The translations under genes and the position numbers were made by a program. Source: Edolisoma coerulescens (taxonomy: Eukaryota; Chordata; Aves; Passeriformes; Campephagidae). From it: a DNA stretch of 64,000 bases. Position 1 is the stretch's first letter; each line of letters opens with the position of its first letter. Below, in pieces: positions 40,101 to 52,300 of the stretch. Where the stretch lies: NCBI GenBank assembly GCA_013397115.1, contig VWZW01004863.1, forward strand, positions 2,569,137-2,633,136, written 5' to 3'. Below the pieces are notes generated by a model, which had not been told where the DNA came from, made no database searches, and saw only the letters and a list, made by a program, of their open reading frames with translations.

Positions 40101-40292
40101 AAAATATAAGGGATCCTATTTACACTTTCATCCAGCAGTACTATGGTTTGACATTTGACCGAAAACATGAAACATCCTTCTAGGCAGAAATTTCTATCAT
40201 TTCTATAAGAATAAGATTCAGAGAAATATATTTCCTAACACCCTGAATAATATTAGCAACCTCATTTCAGTGATAATTTTAATGAACAGTAG

Positions 40293-40470
40293 CATCACAG
40301 AATATTTAGGCTGCAATTTACCCCTGGAGATAATCTACTGCTACTCCCCATTCAAAACCTACTAGATCAGTTCAGTCATGGTCTTGTCCAGGCAGGATCT
40401 GAATACCTACAAAGACGGCTTCACAGCCTCTCCAGCAATCGGTTCCTATGTTTGACCACCAGCACTATGC
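40293..40470 (-). mobile_element. CR1 LINE 3' fragment, diverged
   Basis: Starting with the tail-like CATCACAGAAT at 40293, the plus strand matches the reverse complement of the avian CR1 3' region: CCTGGAGATAATCTA, then GTCCAGGCAGG...GAATACCT, then CACAGCCTCTCCAGCAA. The element is heavily diverged and 5'-truncated, ending near 40470. It is non-coding and inactive. Confidence 0.75.
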
Positions 40471-42152
40471 TGACATTAATAGGAACCTCTGATGTTGCAA
40501 GAGCTTACAGTAATATGTCACCTGAACATTTCTTCACACGTGTATGCACATATGTTTCTATGCATACATATCTGTCAAATATGTATTTGAAAATTCTAAT
40601 TACCACAGTTTTTTTCCTATGTCTATTATTCATAAAAAGATGAAAAATTTGCTCCTGACAAAATAAGCATGTTTCATTTATGAAAAAATTGGGCTGAAAG
40701 TAAGAAAGCAGCACACTATTATGCTTTATAGCAAATATGCAGTGTTGTGATTTCTACTGTTTTTGCCAGCAGTGCACAAAATGGGATTTTCAGTACTGTT
40801 CTAGTTTCATTCTTAGTTCCGTAGACACATGGTATATCAGTGATTTTTCAAATTGCCTGAGGCTTAAAATAGATTAACACTTTACCAATGCTTCCATTTC
40901 CTAGAAAGTTTGCTTTCTTTGTAACTAGGTTTGAAGGCAATGAAAGGCTCAAGGGCTTGCAACAACATCTATAGTGTATCAGAAGACATACTCTTTTTTT
41001 GGAGTAGAGAAAATTATACCATCATTTTAAACACGCTTAATTTAAATGTATGATAGCAAATATTAGAACGCCAACAGTGTGTTAGAATATTAACAATACT
41101 GAATTTATTTTGCATGAACTGAGTGCCCTCCACTTCACCTTGATAAATTTTTATAATGATTTAAAAGGCACTCATACGCAATAGTTGAAATCACTCAGTT
41201 TGTTGCTACTGGCTCTATCTTTGTTTCTAACTCTGACAGCAGCCAGAACTGTCAGTTTGGATCTAACTTGTATACTGTTAAATGGCCGGATATGAACCTG
41301 AGATATCCTATGAAAAAAGGAGAAACTGGACTGGGTCTGACCTAGGAAATATGGTAAGAAAAATAATTTATAGTAAGATTTAGTAAGGTTTCTTGAACTT
41401 ATTCAAATTGATAGATATCTGAAATTACAGTGTAACTATATTTTACATATATATATACACACATATATATATATGTACTTATGCACACTCATCAAAACAC
41501 TAATTCACACTGTTCAACACAGACTTGAAGACCATAGGCTGACAGGTTCAAACCAAGCATCTCATAATTGCACCATTATACCTACAGAGAGCATTTCCTG
41601 TTCTTTCTCTCAAGTTACTGTGAAGAAAACTATTAGAGGTTCCGGAGACCAGAAGAAGAGTGCTGAAGAGAGGGTAATTTCTATCTGAGTTTTCACCTAA
41701 GTGAAATGCATTCACATCCTCCTGAGCTTCTACTTTGCTTCATCCAATGGAAAATTATTGTAAAATACATAAACAACCCTTCAAAGAAAAACTAAGTACC
41801 CTAAGCCTTCCTGTTAAGCACTGTTTTGCTATGAAATTTCTAGTCCTTCCATGAAGAAAAATTTTATCTGGTATATAGTCAAGAAGACAAAACCTGTCAA
41901 GGAGTATTAAACACACAGATACATGTCTTAGAAAGTTCTTGAATCACGAAGTCTTCTAGGACAATGTCACTGAATCTTTGACCTCTTATTACGTACTTTG
42001 CTTTTGGTCTCTGTAATAACTTTATATGATATTTTCTCTCAGCTGTGATAGGAATTGCAATCATTGGATTATGTGACTAAAGACACACCTCTGTCTTCAG
42101 GTGTTAATGCCTTTTTTCCCCTTAAAAATAAAAACCTTCTTGGTACAGCATG
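40471..42152. other. Non-coding stretch with an AT/AC microsatellite
   Basis: No gene is seen. A TA/CA microsatellite at 41445-41476 includes the self-complementary ACATATATATATATGT. The rest is unique AT-rich sequence. Confidence 0.55.
41445..41476. repeat. AT/AC dinucleotide microsatellite
   Basis: Two AT-repeat blocks are separated by ACACAC, together 32 bases. The second block is palindromic. It is likely length-polymorphic. Confidence 0.85.
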
Positions 42153-42740
42153 TGTAAGGAGTCAGGGTTCCGAATACCTGATTGTGGATTTTAGTCATTG
42201 ACAGTGAACTACCAGGTTCAAAATAAAGCAAAACAACCCCCAAAACAACCTACCAACAATATCTTTTGTAGAAAAGGATCTACCCTTGGGAAAAGAAAGC
42301 TGACACATATGAAGACAGTTCAACAGAAACTGGGCTACTAACTACTGGAGGAGTCTACAAAATGGTTAATTCAGACTTAGATTCCACAAAAGCAAAATGG
42401 TTCAAATCTTTTTATGGAAATAGACGTAAAAATAACTAATCCAAAATTGTGTAGTATATTTTTGGACTTAGTTATTAGTGTGCAATTCATGCTCAACCCA
42501 TGGTACTCTTCCCTGGTATACTTAAGTGCTTATTGTACTTCTCCTTTTCCTGCTCTGATTTTGTTAGCAATAAATTTACTTTATATCTCTAAGGTGAACC
42601 TGTTTTGCCCTTGATGATTTAGTGAGTGATCTCTTCCCAGTCCTTATCTCATCTCATGAACTCTTTCGTTAGATTTTCTCTCCTCTGTACAGCTGCAGCA
42701 GAGAAGTGAGCGAGAGGCTTTCGTGGGTCAAACCGCGACA
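42153..42740 (+). mobile_element. LTR of an avian endogenous retrovirus, right end clear, left end tentative
   Basis: The 3' part, about 42490-42740, resembles a common avian LTR: a CTCTGATTTTGTTAGCAATAAAT segment with AATAAA at 42569-42574, then TTTGCCC, GTGAGTGATCTCT, CCTTATCTCA, and an end in GGGTCAAACCGCGACA. Compared with the usual form of this family, a short segment before GGGTCAAACC appears to be missing. A left end at TGTAAGG (42153) would give a 588-bp element flanked by GCATG and ACATG, a 4-of-5 match to a target duplication, so that end is a proposal only. No internal retroviral sequence follows, which suggests a solo LTR. Its poly(A) region is related to that of the LTR at 11793-12615. 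Confidence 0.65.
42569..42574 (+). terminator. LTR polyadenylation signal AATAAA
   Basis: AATAAA about 170 bases before the LTR's right end, followed by a TATATCTCTAAG and TTTTGCCC context that is closely paralleled after 12516. Confidence 0.55.
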
Positions 42741-45700
42741 ACATGTAAGCATATCAGAATTCAATTCTGCCATGTTAGTGAGCAATATGATATTCTTTTA
42801 CTTCCTTGTAACAAGGTCCAAATTTGTGTATTAAAACTGTGGTTGATATAGAGACACTGTACTGATGTAAATGATACATTTTTGGGTATAGTCTGTTATG
42901 AAATAAAGTCCTTGACCATGCCTATAAAAACTCTGAGCATGTAAGAACCAGAATATATCAGGGTCTGTGGTACAAACATCCCTCCCAACTGCAGAAATGA
43001 ATAACTTCTTTTACTTGTAGTAGGGTATTCAGGAGCCAGATAACGGCTGGATATTCAAATTAACTTTTTAGAATGACTGGAGAATGCAGTACAAATGGCA
43101 TTCTGTTAATAATATATAAGCTCAATGGTATGCATGCTGAGCTGTTCTCATTCCAAAAATGGTGCCATGGTGTAATTTAGAAAGAAAATAGAAATATCTT
43201 ACACTGATATTGAGTGACAGAACTGAACTGAAACAATGACTTAGCCAAGTCTTACTCCTTCTAGAAATCTCTAAAAGTCTGTGACTCAGTTCTGCTTCTT
43301 TAGGCAAAATATTCCAGTTGTCTTCAGCTGGCTGTGCAATAGAAATGCTGGACTTTGAATCCCTTTACATATCAAACCTCCATCTCTGATGGGAATGACA
43401 TCATCCTGGGTATCACAGGGTGCTGAGAAGGCTTATGTGATGTATTGCTACATGATAGTGAAATCAGAAAAGAAAAGTCTGTGAGGAAATTAATAGTCCT
43501 CAATAGGGAGCTGGATTGTTAGTGTCTCATAAATAACAAATGGGACCACACATGCTGAACAATGAAACAAAACCAGTATTGAGCAGCTGCTCATTAAGCA
43601 AGCATCGTCCACTCTATACTGTGAATGAAACAGAGGTCCCCAGAAAAAAAGAAATCATTTAATTAAAATTACATTATAATTTGTACAAATCAGAAACCTT
43701 CACAAAAGTCTGCTGAATTGATATTTCCCAGGTAACCCTCTTCCAGCATTTTCTTGCCTTCAGAGGCATGATTTTGCTGTTTTAATAAAGCAATGTAACA
43801 CTGGGTTTTTCATGTGTTGATCATGAGTTTCTGTATATTTCTGTATTATGTGTAAACAAAAGTTTATAGATGAATAGGGTATTAAATACAACGAAATACC
43901 CATCTGGTGAAGTTACAGTCCCTGCCTTTTCTTCCAGTCTCATTTTCCACAAAAGCTGAGCTCACTTCTCCTTTGCTTGTCCTGTACTTTTTAACGTTTG
44001 ATCTTCAATTCTCTGGAAAATAGAAATGAAGGCTGGGATATGAGGATAAGTTTATTTGTGAGCTCTCTTCTATCTGTACCATAAAACTGACATCACAAGG
44101 CTGAATGCATCAAAGGGTGTCTGCTGTAGCTCCGCAAAAATCCATCATATACCTGCTGAATACTGTAAAAGCATATTGTTTTATGCACTTATTTCTCCCA
44201 CTTTAATTTTTGCATCATGTACTTCATTTGTATGTATCAATGCTGATAAGATTTCTTATGAAATGTGTGTGTAAAAACCTACTTGCTTCAGTTTCAACAG
44301 ACTTTTTTTTCAAAGCAGACTATGACACATGGTACTCATTGTCATTATAAAACAAGTTCTTGAATGCTTTATAAGTCTTTCCATGTCATTGTTCTCCATC
44401 CTGGATTTTACCTCTTTGGAATATAATAATGTTGTACTCTATGTGGGACCTATATCAACTCACAGTTCTAACATTTCTATTTCTAAAGTTATTCTGTCTC
44501 TTGTGCCAAGATATAGTATTAAAATTTTTTTAATATCTTACTTTTTGTCATGTGGTTAGTATGAAGGCAGAGATCCAGGTCAAACTAAAAGAATATAATC
44601 AAAGTAAACAGAAGATATTTCTTTCTGTCTTAAGTTAAGCCTTCTATGCAACTGAGATTGATATAATTACATCTGTGTCAACAGACTTGTATTTAAATGG
44701 TTAAATGCATTTGTTTTGACTAAAACAGAAAGGAATACCAAGAAATCTGCTTTGCCTGGTATAACCTCTTACTTTTCTCTCATGTCATTTCCATTTGCTC
44801 CTAACAGCTTTGTAAGTTTATATAAAGTAGATGTAAAAACTCCCCAAACTAAACATAACTTTGTCTTCCTGTGAGGTGATTTTAAACTGTGCCTGATTGT
44901 CATGGCAGGTCAGCATTAGGTTTTTATTTAAGTGTATGCGCTTAAAATGCTTTGTGATTCAACCTTTCAAAAATTTCTAAACAGACAAACTTGACAGAAG
45001 CAAAGACATGAGCCTGACACTTAAGTAAGAAGTCAAGCAAGGATAGAATAAATTTTTATTATCAAGGAATCTTCATGTAAACAAACTGATGTTCTTCAGT
45101 CACTTCCCAAAGCTTGTTTGGTTTGTTTAGTGTCAGGAAAGGTCAATTGGTAGAACCTAAATATTAAGATTTTCTTCTTTCTGTTTGACTGAGGGGTTTG
45201 TAAGCCTTATGCATGCTTTGTAGTGGACTGTATCAAACCTGCCATCATTCAGCTGACACCGGGCAGGCTTGGTATTTCTGCTACTCCATCATATTTGCTG
45301 AAGTTCATCTCAGAACGTTCTGCCCAGAAGGTTTGCATGCATCCCATGGCATGCATGAGCTGAGCTAAATGCTCAGGTTTGTGTTTGGCTTTCAACTCCT
45401 CTGGTTCATTATTCAACTATATTTACTAAGATAGGAGCCACAACAGTTACCTCAGCTGACCTGCCACTTGGGTACACGCTATTGAATCCACAATGAGCTT
45501 TAAATATAATGATAAACAAGGAGACTTTCAAATATAATTTGCCATAAATGTAGGTGCTAATGTGGTGAGCTATAATTGAAACATAAAAGAACATGTAGAT
45601 ACCTGGCAATTAAAGAAAAGTGAAATAGCTTATTTATAGGACTTTTATCTGAATGGTAGTATAAATCCACTTGCTCAAATGATGTTTGAAAAACTTTTCT

Positions 45701-48700
45701 GCTTTCCAACAGACAGTTTCTACCTGGCTCTTCAGCATTAGTCATCTGAGGATAAGATACCTTCACACCCTGGAGGTGCTAATCTCTTCCCTCCATGGAA
45801 TCCAGTATAAAAATAAAACAAAAAGATAAAGTACTATTACTTACCCAATTAAAAAAAAAAAAAAAAGTAGCTTAATAAAAGGAGGCACAGTACTCTTACA
45901 TCACAGAAACAGCCTAGTGAGCCATGGTCATCATTCTATCTCGAAACCCTACAATTTTAGGGAAGAGGAACACTTTGATGCCTTTTAGGTGACATAACCC
46001 ATTCTAGACAATGAATATAGGCTGACAGAGGAAATGAATTCAAAGTCTTCTATTCACTCCTGTTTTGCTGCTGGGAGTTTCTGCTGTGAAGAACTGTGCC
46101 TCAGCTTGGGTCACAACTCCACATCAAGAGGAGGGACACCGCCACAGCCACTGACTTGTTTGTTACTCCACAGACTTTTAGTCCTTTGTTCAAGTTCAAG
46201 GATTAATATTCATTTCTTAAATAAATATCTGTATTAGGCACCTTGAAGCTATTGTCGACATTATTACTAACTGGAATTACTTCTCAAAGGTAATTGTTAT
46301 TTTACCCACTTTACAGAGGAGGAAATAATGACATAGACAATGTTCCTGAAAGAATCCGTGTAGGAGGAAAATTGGAATATCCCTCCCAGAATGACTTTCG
46401 AAGATTAGTTTTGTCATTAGTCCTTCCCCGGATGCATATCCTCATTCCCATCAGATAATTTTGCAGCCCACAGAACAGTGGATTGCAGATCAGCAGTGAC
46501 TTCTCAGGTGATTGTTTCTATAGCGAGATTATTTCCTACATAATTTATTAGCTACTTCACTTTTAATTATAGACTAGGATCTCCCCAACTCAAGAATGAC
46601 AAAATCTGGGTCAAAGTCCCCAGCAGGTCCATTTGCTTCCACTTACTGAAGAGAAAGAAGGAGCTTCTATTTACTTTGGACAAGGAAGTGAATTTTTGGG
46701 GCCCTGAACAACTTGATTAATACCAATTTTTTTCCTTTACACCACTTCCTTCCTCTCAGAGAGAATTTTTGCTATACCTTTCTATTATTAAGTGTCATAG
46801 GCTCAGTTGGTAAATTATGTTTAGTATAAAAAACCAGTCTCTGTACTGCATTTTAAAATATTAACAACTCATCCCCATCATTCTCCCTCCTTTTTTTTAA
46901 AACTGAATACAAAATGCATCTGTCATGAAAATATTATTATTTGGTGAGCAGTAATTGTCTTTCTTATCGCCAGTATATTTTGGGTTTTTTCGACAACATA
47001 TTCTACAGCAAGCCTGAGACAAAAGAAATACTTACCACATCATAACAAACAACCGAGAATCAGAGCAGAGCACGTAAATTGAAAATAAATGTGCCATTTA
47101 CAATATCATATACACTTGTTATGTCCCATAATCTATTTGAAGACTTCTTCTACCCTATTCATCATGACCAAGTAAGACACTTGTCAAGCCCACTTCTGAA
47201 GTCCATATTGGGCTTTTAAAGGTTTGTATATAAATGAATATTTTAAATCTCAGAAGGGCTTAATTTTTAGTATGGTTCTTTCACCTTCAGCACTGGAAGA
47301 CAGATGCTTTCATGTGAATTATGAATTGCCCATTGAATTTTGTGTACATCAAAAAGAACCCCCAAAAAACTCACTTTCTCCATCCAAGTCACATTTTAAC
47401 CATAGAAATCATATTGAAGATTACATCTTGCAGTTTTTACTAGAAAGCTCTAAGTACTTCATGAATGAAGTAAGAACTGAGATAAAAAACATGCTACATC
47501 TAGAAAAGAAGCTTGTGTTAGCACCTCGAGGGGTGTAGAAATGTGAGCCATACAGGCCAGTGCTAATATAGCATCTCTCCATATGTGTCACCTGCTAAAT
47601 CTGTGCTGGCAGATTTCACCTCAGTTGTGTTGTGAGTGAATGCAGTCCTGAGTGAATGCTAACTCTTCATGGTGTCTTCTGGTCTGTCCTAATCCTTTGT
47701 AGCACACAGTAGCTTTCTGATTCTAATTACCAGGTTTTGGATCTGGCATATTTCTCGGGATTTTCTTCTGCTTGATCACACCAGCACTTCCCCATGTAAA
47801 CAAAGCACACAGTGGGTGATTATTATGATAGCTGATTAAAATAAGTAAACAGATTGGAGAACATTAAAGTTTTATGCATCCCTGCCATCTGCTTTCTCTT
47901 CACACTGCACATATTAATATACATATTGTACACAATTGGTTTTGTTTCCAGTTCAGTAGCAACAGGCATTGTCGTACACCATCAGTGGCTTGAATAATTC
48001 ACACAAACGACTGCCATGACTGCTCTAGATAGTTACATGTCTGATATTCTTTCTCTTATGATGCTGGCATTAAACCCATTACAATTTATCTGAATAAAAA
48101 CATAGAGAGGAAAACAGGAGTAGAAGAGCAGTCACCTTTTCCAACACTGAGAACAACCTGTTTATATTCAAAGCAGACCCACGCATGTAAGGACTTACTC
48201 CATTTACCGGTGTAAAGTTGTTAATGACGGAATTCGAGCCATAACATGTCCTCTTTTTTCCCTTGATTTTGCATGATTTTCAACTCTTTTAAGTAAGACT
48301 TACAACAGATTAATACAGATTTTCTATACAGTTTAAGAATTGCAAATGAACAGCACACATAAGCTAGACAGTGATATCATTATGTTGAATAGTGCCTTGC
48401 ACATAAACCCATCATGATGAAAGCATTATTCTGCCTTAGGAAAGAAGCACTACCTACTTTGAATAAAAGAAATGCAATCGGAAACTTCATTATGGGGCTG
48501 TATCAGAGAAAAAAAAAAGAAACCTTCTTTGTGATATTCAGACTCTTTCATAATATCTGGCAATGCTGGATTTCAACCAATAAAAAAAATCCAAGCATAA
48601 AAACTGCAAGAGCAAGAACATTATTAGCATGACCAATTTGCAGGTAGACTAGTTACCAAGATAGTAGAATGGCCAAAAGTCACCAGCATCTCAGCATTTG

Positions 48701-48750
48701 AATTGTAACTAGAGGCTACAAACTTTTTTTTTTTTCCACACTGACTTTCA
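42741..48750. other. Non-coding stretch, no gene seen
   Basis: Unique AT-rich sequence with short chance frames, the longest about 104 codons at 47224-47538 without recognisable content. A 16-base A-run lies at 45851-45866. Confidence 0.55.
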
Positions 48751-49150
48751 GTCATAGAATCAAAGAATAACAGGTTGGAAGAGACCTCAAGTATCACCTG
48801 GTCCAACCGTTCTTGGCAAAAGCATGATCTAAAGAAGATGGTCCAGCACCTTGTCCAGAAGAATTTTAAAACTGTCCCATGTTGGGGAATCCACAACTTC
48901 TCTGGAGAGATTGATCCAACTGCTAATTGCTCTCACTGTGAAAAATTTTCCTCTTGCACCTAAATGAGATCTCCCCAGGAATAATTTGTACTCCTTTCCC
49001 CCTGGTTTTGCCATGTAACTCCTTGTAAAAGGGCAGTCTCCATTATCTTTGTAGATATCCTTTAAATACTGGAACATAAGATCTTCCCTAAGGCTTCTCT
49101 TCACAAGGCTGAACAAATCCAGTTCTCTCAGCCTTTCCTCATTTTTCAGC
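48751..49150 (-). mobile_element. CR1 LINE 3' end (5'-truncated copy)
   Basis: The plus strand begins GTCATAGAATCAAAGAATAA, the reverse complement of the CR1 ATTCTATG-type tail. It then gives GGTTGGAAGAGACCTCAAG and TGGTCCAAC, both standard for the CR1 3' region read backwards. Farther in, CTTCTCTTCACAAGGCTGAACAA and CTCAGCCTTTCCTCA match the end of CR1 ORF2. The copy is about 400 bp, truncated at its 5' end near 49150, and carries no intact frame. It is the best preserved CR1 in the window. Confidence 0.92.
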
Positions 49151-52100
49151 ATTTAATTCCAGCCATTTCAGTGAAAGGATTTTAAAAATTATAGAAAGGA
49201 AGTATAATCATATATTTAGGCAATTGTCTGCCTCTGAAATAACATGAGTGTTCTTGGAAGTTGTTTTTCAGGGAATTTCCTTCATTAATTTAATCAGCCT
49301 ATCACAACCTTTCCTACCAATACAGTGATAACAATATTTTCCCAGATGGTATTGTAAATACAGTTCAGATTGTGTTTATTAGGCTCCCAGTGTATAATTA
49401 ATAACATAAAGAAAATTCACCCTTCAGTGTTGACCTCGTCATGAGGAAGAACCAGGGAGTGAGCACCTATCACACCATACCTAATTAAAGCCTTTTTAGC
49501 TATCTCCTGTAATTGGTGTTGGTAGGGTGGGCACAGGGAGCACCACTAGTTGCCAAAAGTGTAAAGCTACCCTTTCCTTGAAGAACAATCTCGTATCAAC
49601 AACTGTATTTTCAATTTCAAAACATTGAATTCCTTGAAGAGTGATATATAAATTCTAAAAAAGTGGAAAAGATGAAATTATGTGATTTTTCCTTTAATAG
49701 CAAGAAGTATCAGTCTCAGATCTTGATTAGGAAATGAGACAACCTCATTGTTTGTTAGTTTCGCACATGACCATATAAATGAAACAGGGTGTAGCCTTTT
49801 ATCTGCATATATAAATTGAAAGCAAAAAATATAATTACTATGCTTTTATGAACTCTGGAATGTTAAAAAATAACTCAAGAAAGGAATATTGTTTTTATGA
49901 GGTGTGATATTATTTTTTTCCTGTAACATATTTGAAGATTTAATTGGAGTAATCTATCCCATTTGAGCAATTAATCAGGTTAATAATTTTAGCATGAATT
50001 TATTAACTAGACATTTATAAGGTCTCATTTTTAATCTACTTGAAAGAAAATTAGTCTAATCATAGCTCATCTTTTAGAAGCCATCAGGTCACTTTCATGC
50101 ATGAATTAAAACTAATATTTTTTTAGATCATTATTCTACTAGACTTTCTTGATACAGATTATTTCTACACTGACAAGCTATTCATTCAGCTTCAGTTTAT
50201 GGACTTCTTGAAGATCTGAAAGGCAGTCATCCCAAAAGATTATGAAAAACTCACAATCATATTTTATTTAAAATGTACCTGAGACTTCAGTTCTGGAAGG
50301 ATCTGAACTCTACTTGTGGTCATATTCTGAAACTACAGGGCAAAGACTCAGAATTTTGTTTTAGAAAAAAGATGGAGGATTGTAAAAGATGAATAACCAT
50401 TATAAACTCAGATTTTAATTAACTTATTCTTTTTTAGTGCGTCTAACATCATAGTGGGCCTCCTACGAAAAAAATTGCTATTAGAACAATCTATGTAATA
50501 GATACCATATATATGCTCAAAGATACCAATATATTCAAAGGCGTGGGTCTCAACTAACTTTTGAACCTTTTCCAAAATTAGGCCTGCAAGATATCCTTAA
50601 ACTGCAATTATTGGCTAGGATTTGCACACATGGATTTCTCCTGCAGTTTCCAGGAACTATTCTTCATCTATTTATTCATCAGTCATTTCTCCAAACAAAA
50701 ACAAAACAAATGAACAAAAAAGCACAAAAATTTTTTATTCCTTGTTTAGTATCCAAAACAATTGCTTGAAAATTTACTGGAGGATAAAATATCTCATATT
50801 GCAGAATACACCAAGAGACAATGAAGAAAATTATTAAAGTCACATAATAGTTATAATTTACTATGCCTTCATTTTTCAAGGGGTTTTTTTGTGACAGAAA
50901 GTAAAAATAAAAATCCATTTGATTGGAGGCATAGAAACGATGTAGTAAATATTCACTTCAAAACATCAAATGGATTATCTCATGGGAAGAAAAGAAGAAA
51001 TGTACCAGTAACTACAATAAAAGTGGTTACTGGGAACTGGGTTCCCAGTCAGTGGGAGCGGAAACATCTCTAGTGTTGCAGTACAGCATACTGCACTGTT
51101 TCATGTTGCTTTTAGGGAGTCAAGGTTATTGTTCTGGGATTCTAAATGATGGAAGCATGAGCTATGGAGAAAAAATAGTGAAATTGTAATATTTGCAATC
51201 AGCTTTGTGTACCATACTTGTTATAACCCTCTTGAGCTATACAGACCGCACTTGCTTACAAAATACCACAAAAACCTTTTCCTACTGAATCTTGTCAGAA
51301 GTCAGAGAAGATGTTTTGAAATTATGATGTATTTTTTTCTGTTAATATTTGTCAACATTAACAGTTGGATTTGAGCAACATCTTGTTTTCATTTTCACAA
51401 GTGACCTGTGTTTGCTGAATATTCAATAAGGTGGTAAAATAAACTAAGCCTTATCAAACTAAGTTCCTGAAGGCAGACAATGATACCACTGACTTGGGAA
51501 ATGTGTGGTATGATCCACGCAGTCATTGATATGGGAGATAGAAGAAAACACGGAATTTTCTGCGGAAGATGATGGTGGAAGAGAGTTAATTAGACAGACA
51601 TGGTCCACAATCCCTGCTTCAAAGACCCCTTCTGTAAAATAGGAGGAGAATGGGTTCAAGGCTACAGTCCTTCCATCATCCTGATAATAAGGTGCACCTC
51701 CTGTAAACTGAGGGAGGAACAGCTAACACTTGCCTGCATTTACCTACGTACAGAAATCTGTGTGACGAGCTGCTGCAGAGTTGAAAGGCAGCTGTCCCTC
51801 ATATAATAGAGATGCCCCATTTTCTGGAGGGAGAACAATACTTCATGTGCCTGAGACTCATTAGTCGCTCACAGCCTTTAGCACAGGCTGTGTCCACAGT
51901 GCAGTGTTCATCTCAAAATAAATTGCCAGTGTCCATCTTGAATACAGCATTTTCCCTAAAATGCTGCTCAGCATACTGCAAGTGAGGCAGAATCAGGCAC
52001 TAAGTAAATATCTGAAAAGAAACTTGTTCAAGAAGACAACCCACAGCATCTAAAATACTTGGCATCTTTTCTACTTTACAGACTCTTATGACTCTGCTCA

Positions 52101-52299
52101 TCTTCTTTCAAATGAAAGGAATCCATAAATGTTGTTATTACTTCATCTTTCTCTCTCTTCACCTTTCTCGTGGGCAGGGAGGCAACCAAGAGACTGGTTC
52201 AGTCTATAAAAGTATGTTTGTATCTTTACAGATGTTTCATCTAAACTGCATTTCTGATTTGCTGCATTGTGTTTGGTTTTGGATCCACGAACACCCCCC

Positions 52300-52300
52300 N
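52300..52300. other. Single-base assembly gap
   Basis: One N directly after a run of C. It is probably an unresolved homopolymer length or a contig join. Confidence 0.95.

Larger units (their letters stand above)
21706..40292. other. Long non-coding stretch with strand-biased A-rich and T-rich blocks
   Basis: About 18.6 kb without a supported gene or clear mobile element. Visible items are a 14-bp-period short repeat at 21798-21823, a T-run at 24860-24874, an acceptor-like site at 28996 with a 36-codon frame after it, an A-rich block on the plus strand at about 30200-31600, a 26-bp-period duplication at 32298-32349, a T-rich block at about 32700-34900 and an 18-bp palindrome at 37124-37141. 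Most of this is probably unique intergenic or intronic DNA. Confidence 0.5.

Noticed and set aside
41540..41555. GGTTCAAACC, like a tRNA T-arm
   Set aside because: No matching D-arm, anticodon arm or acceptor stem could be found around it.
48624..49152. Open frames of about 60-110 codons crossing the CR1 copy
   Set aside because: They follow remnants of CR1 ORF2 and chance frames in its 3' UTR, and are not host genes.
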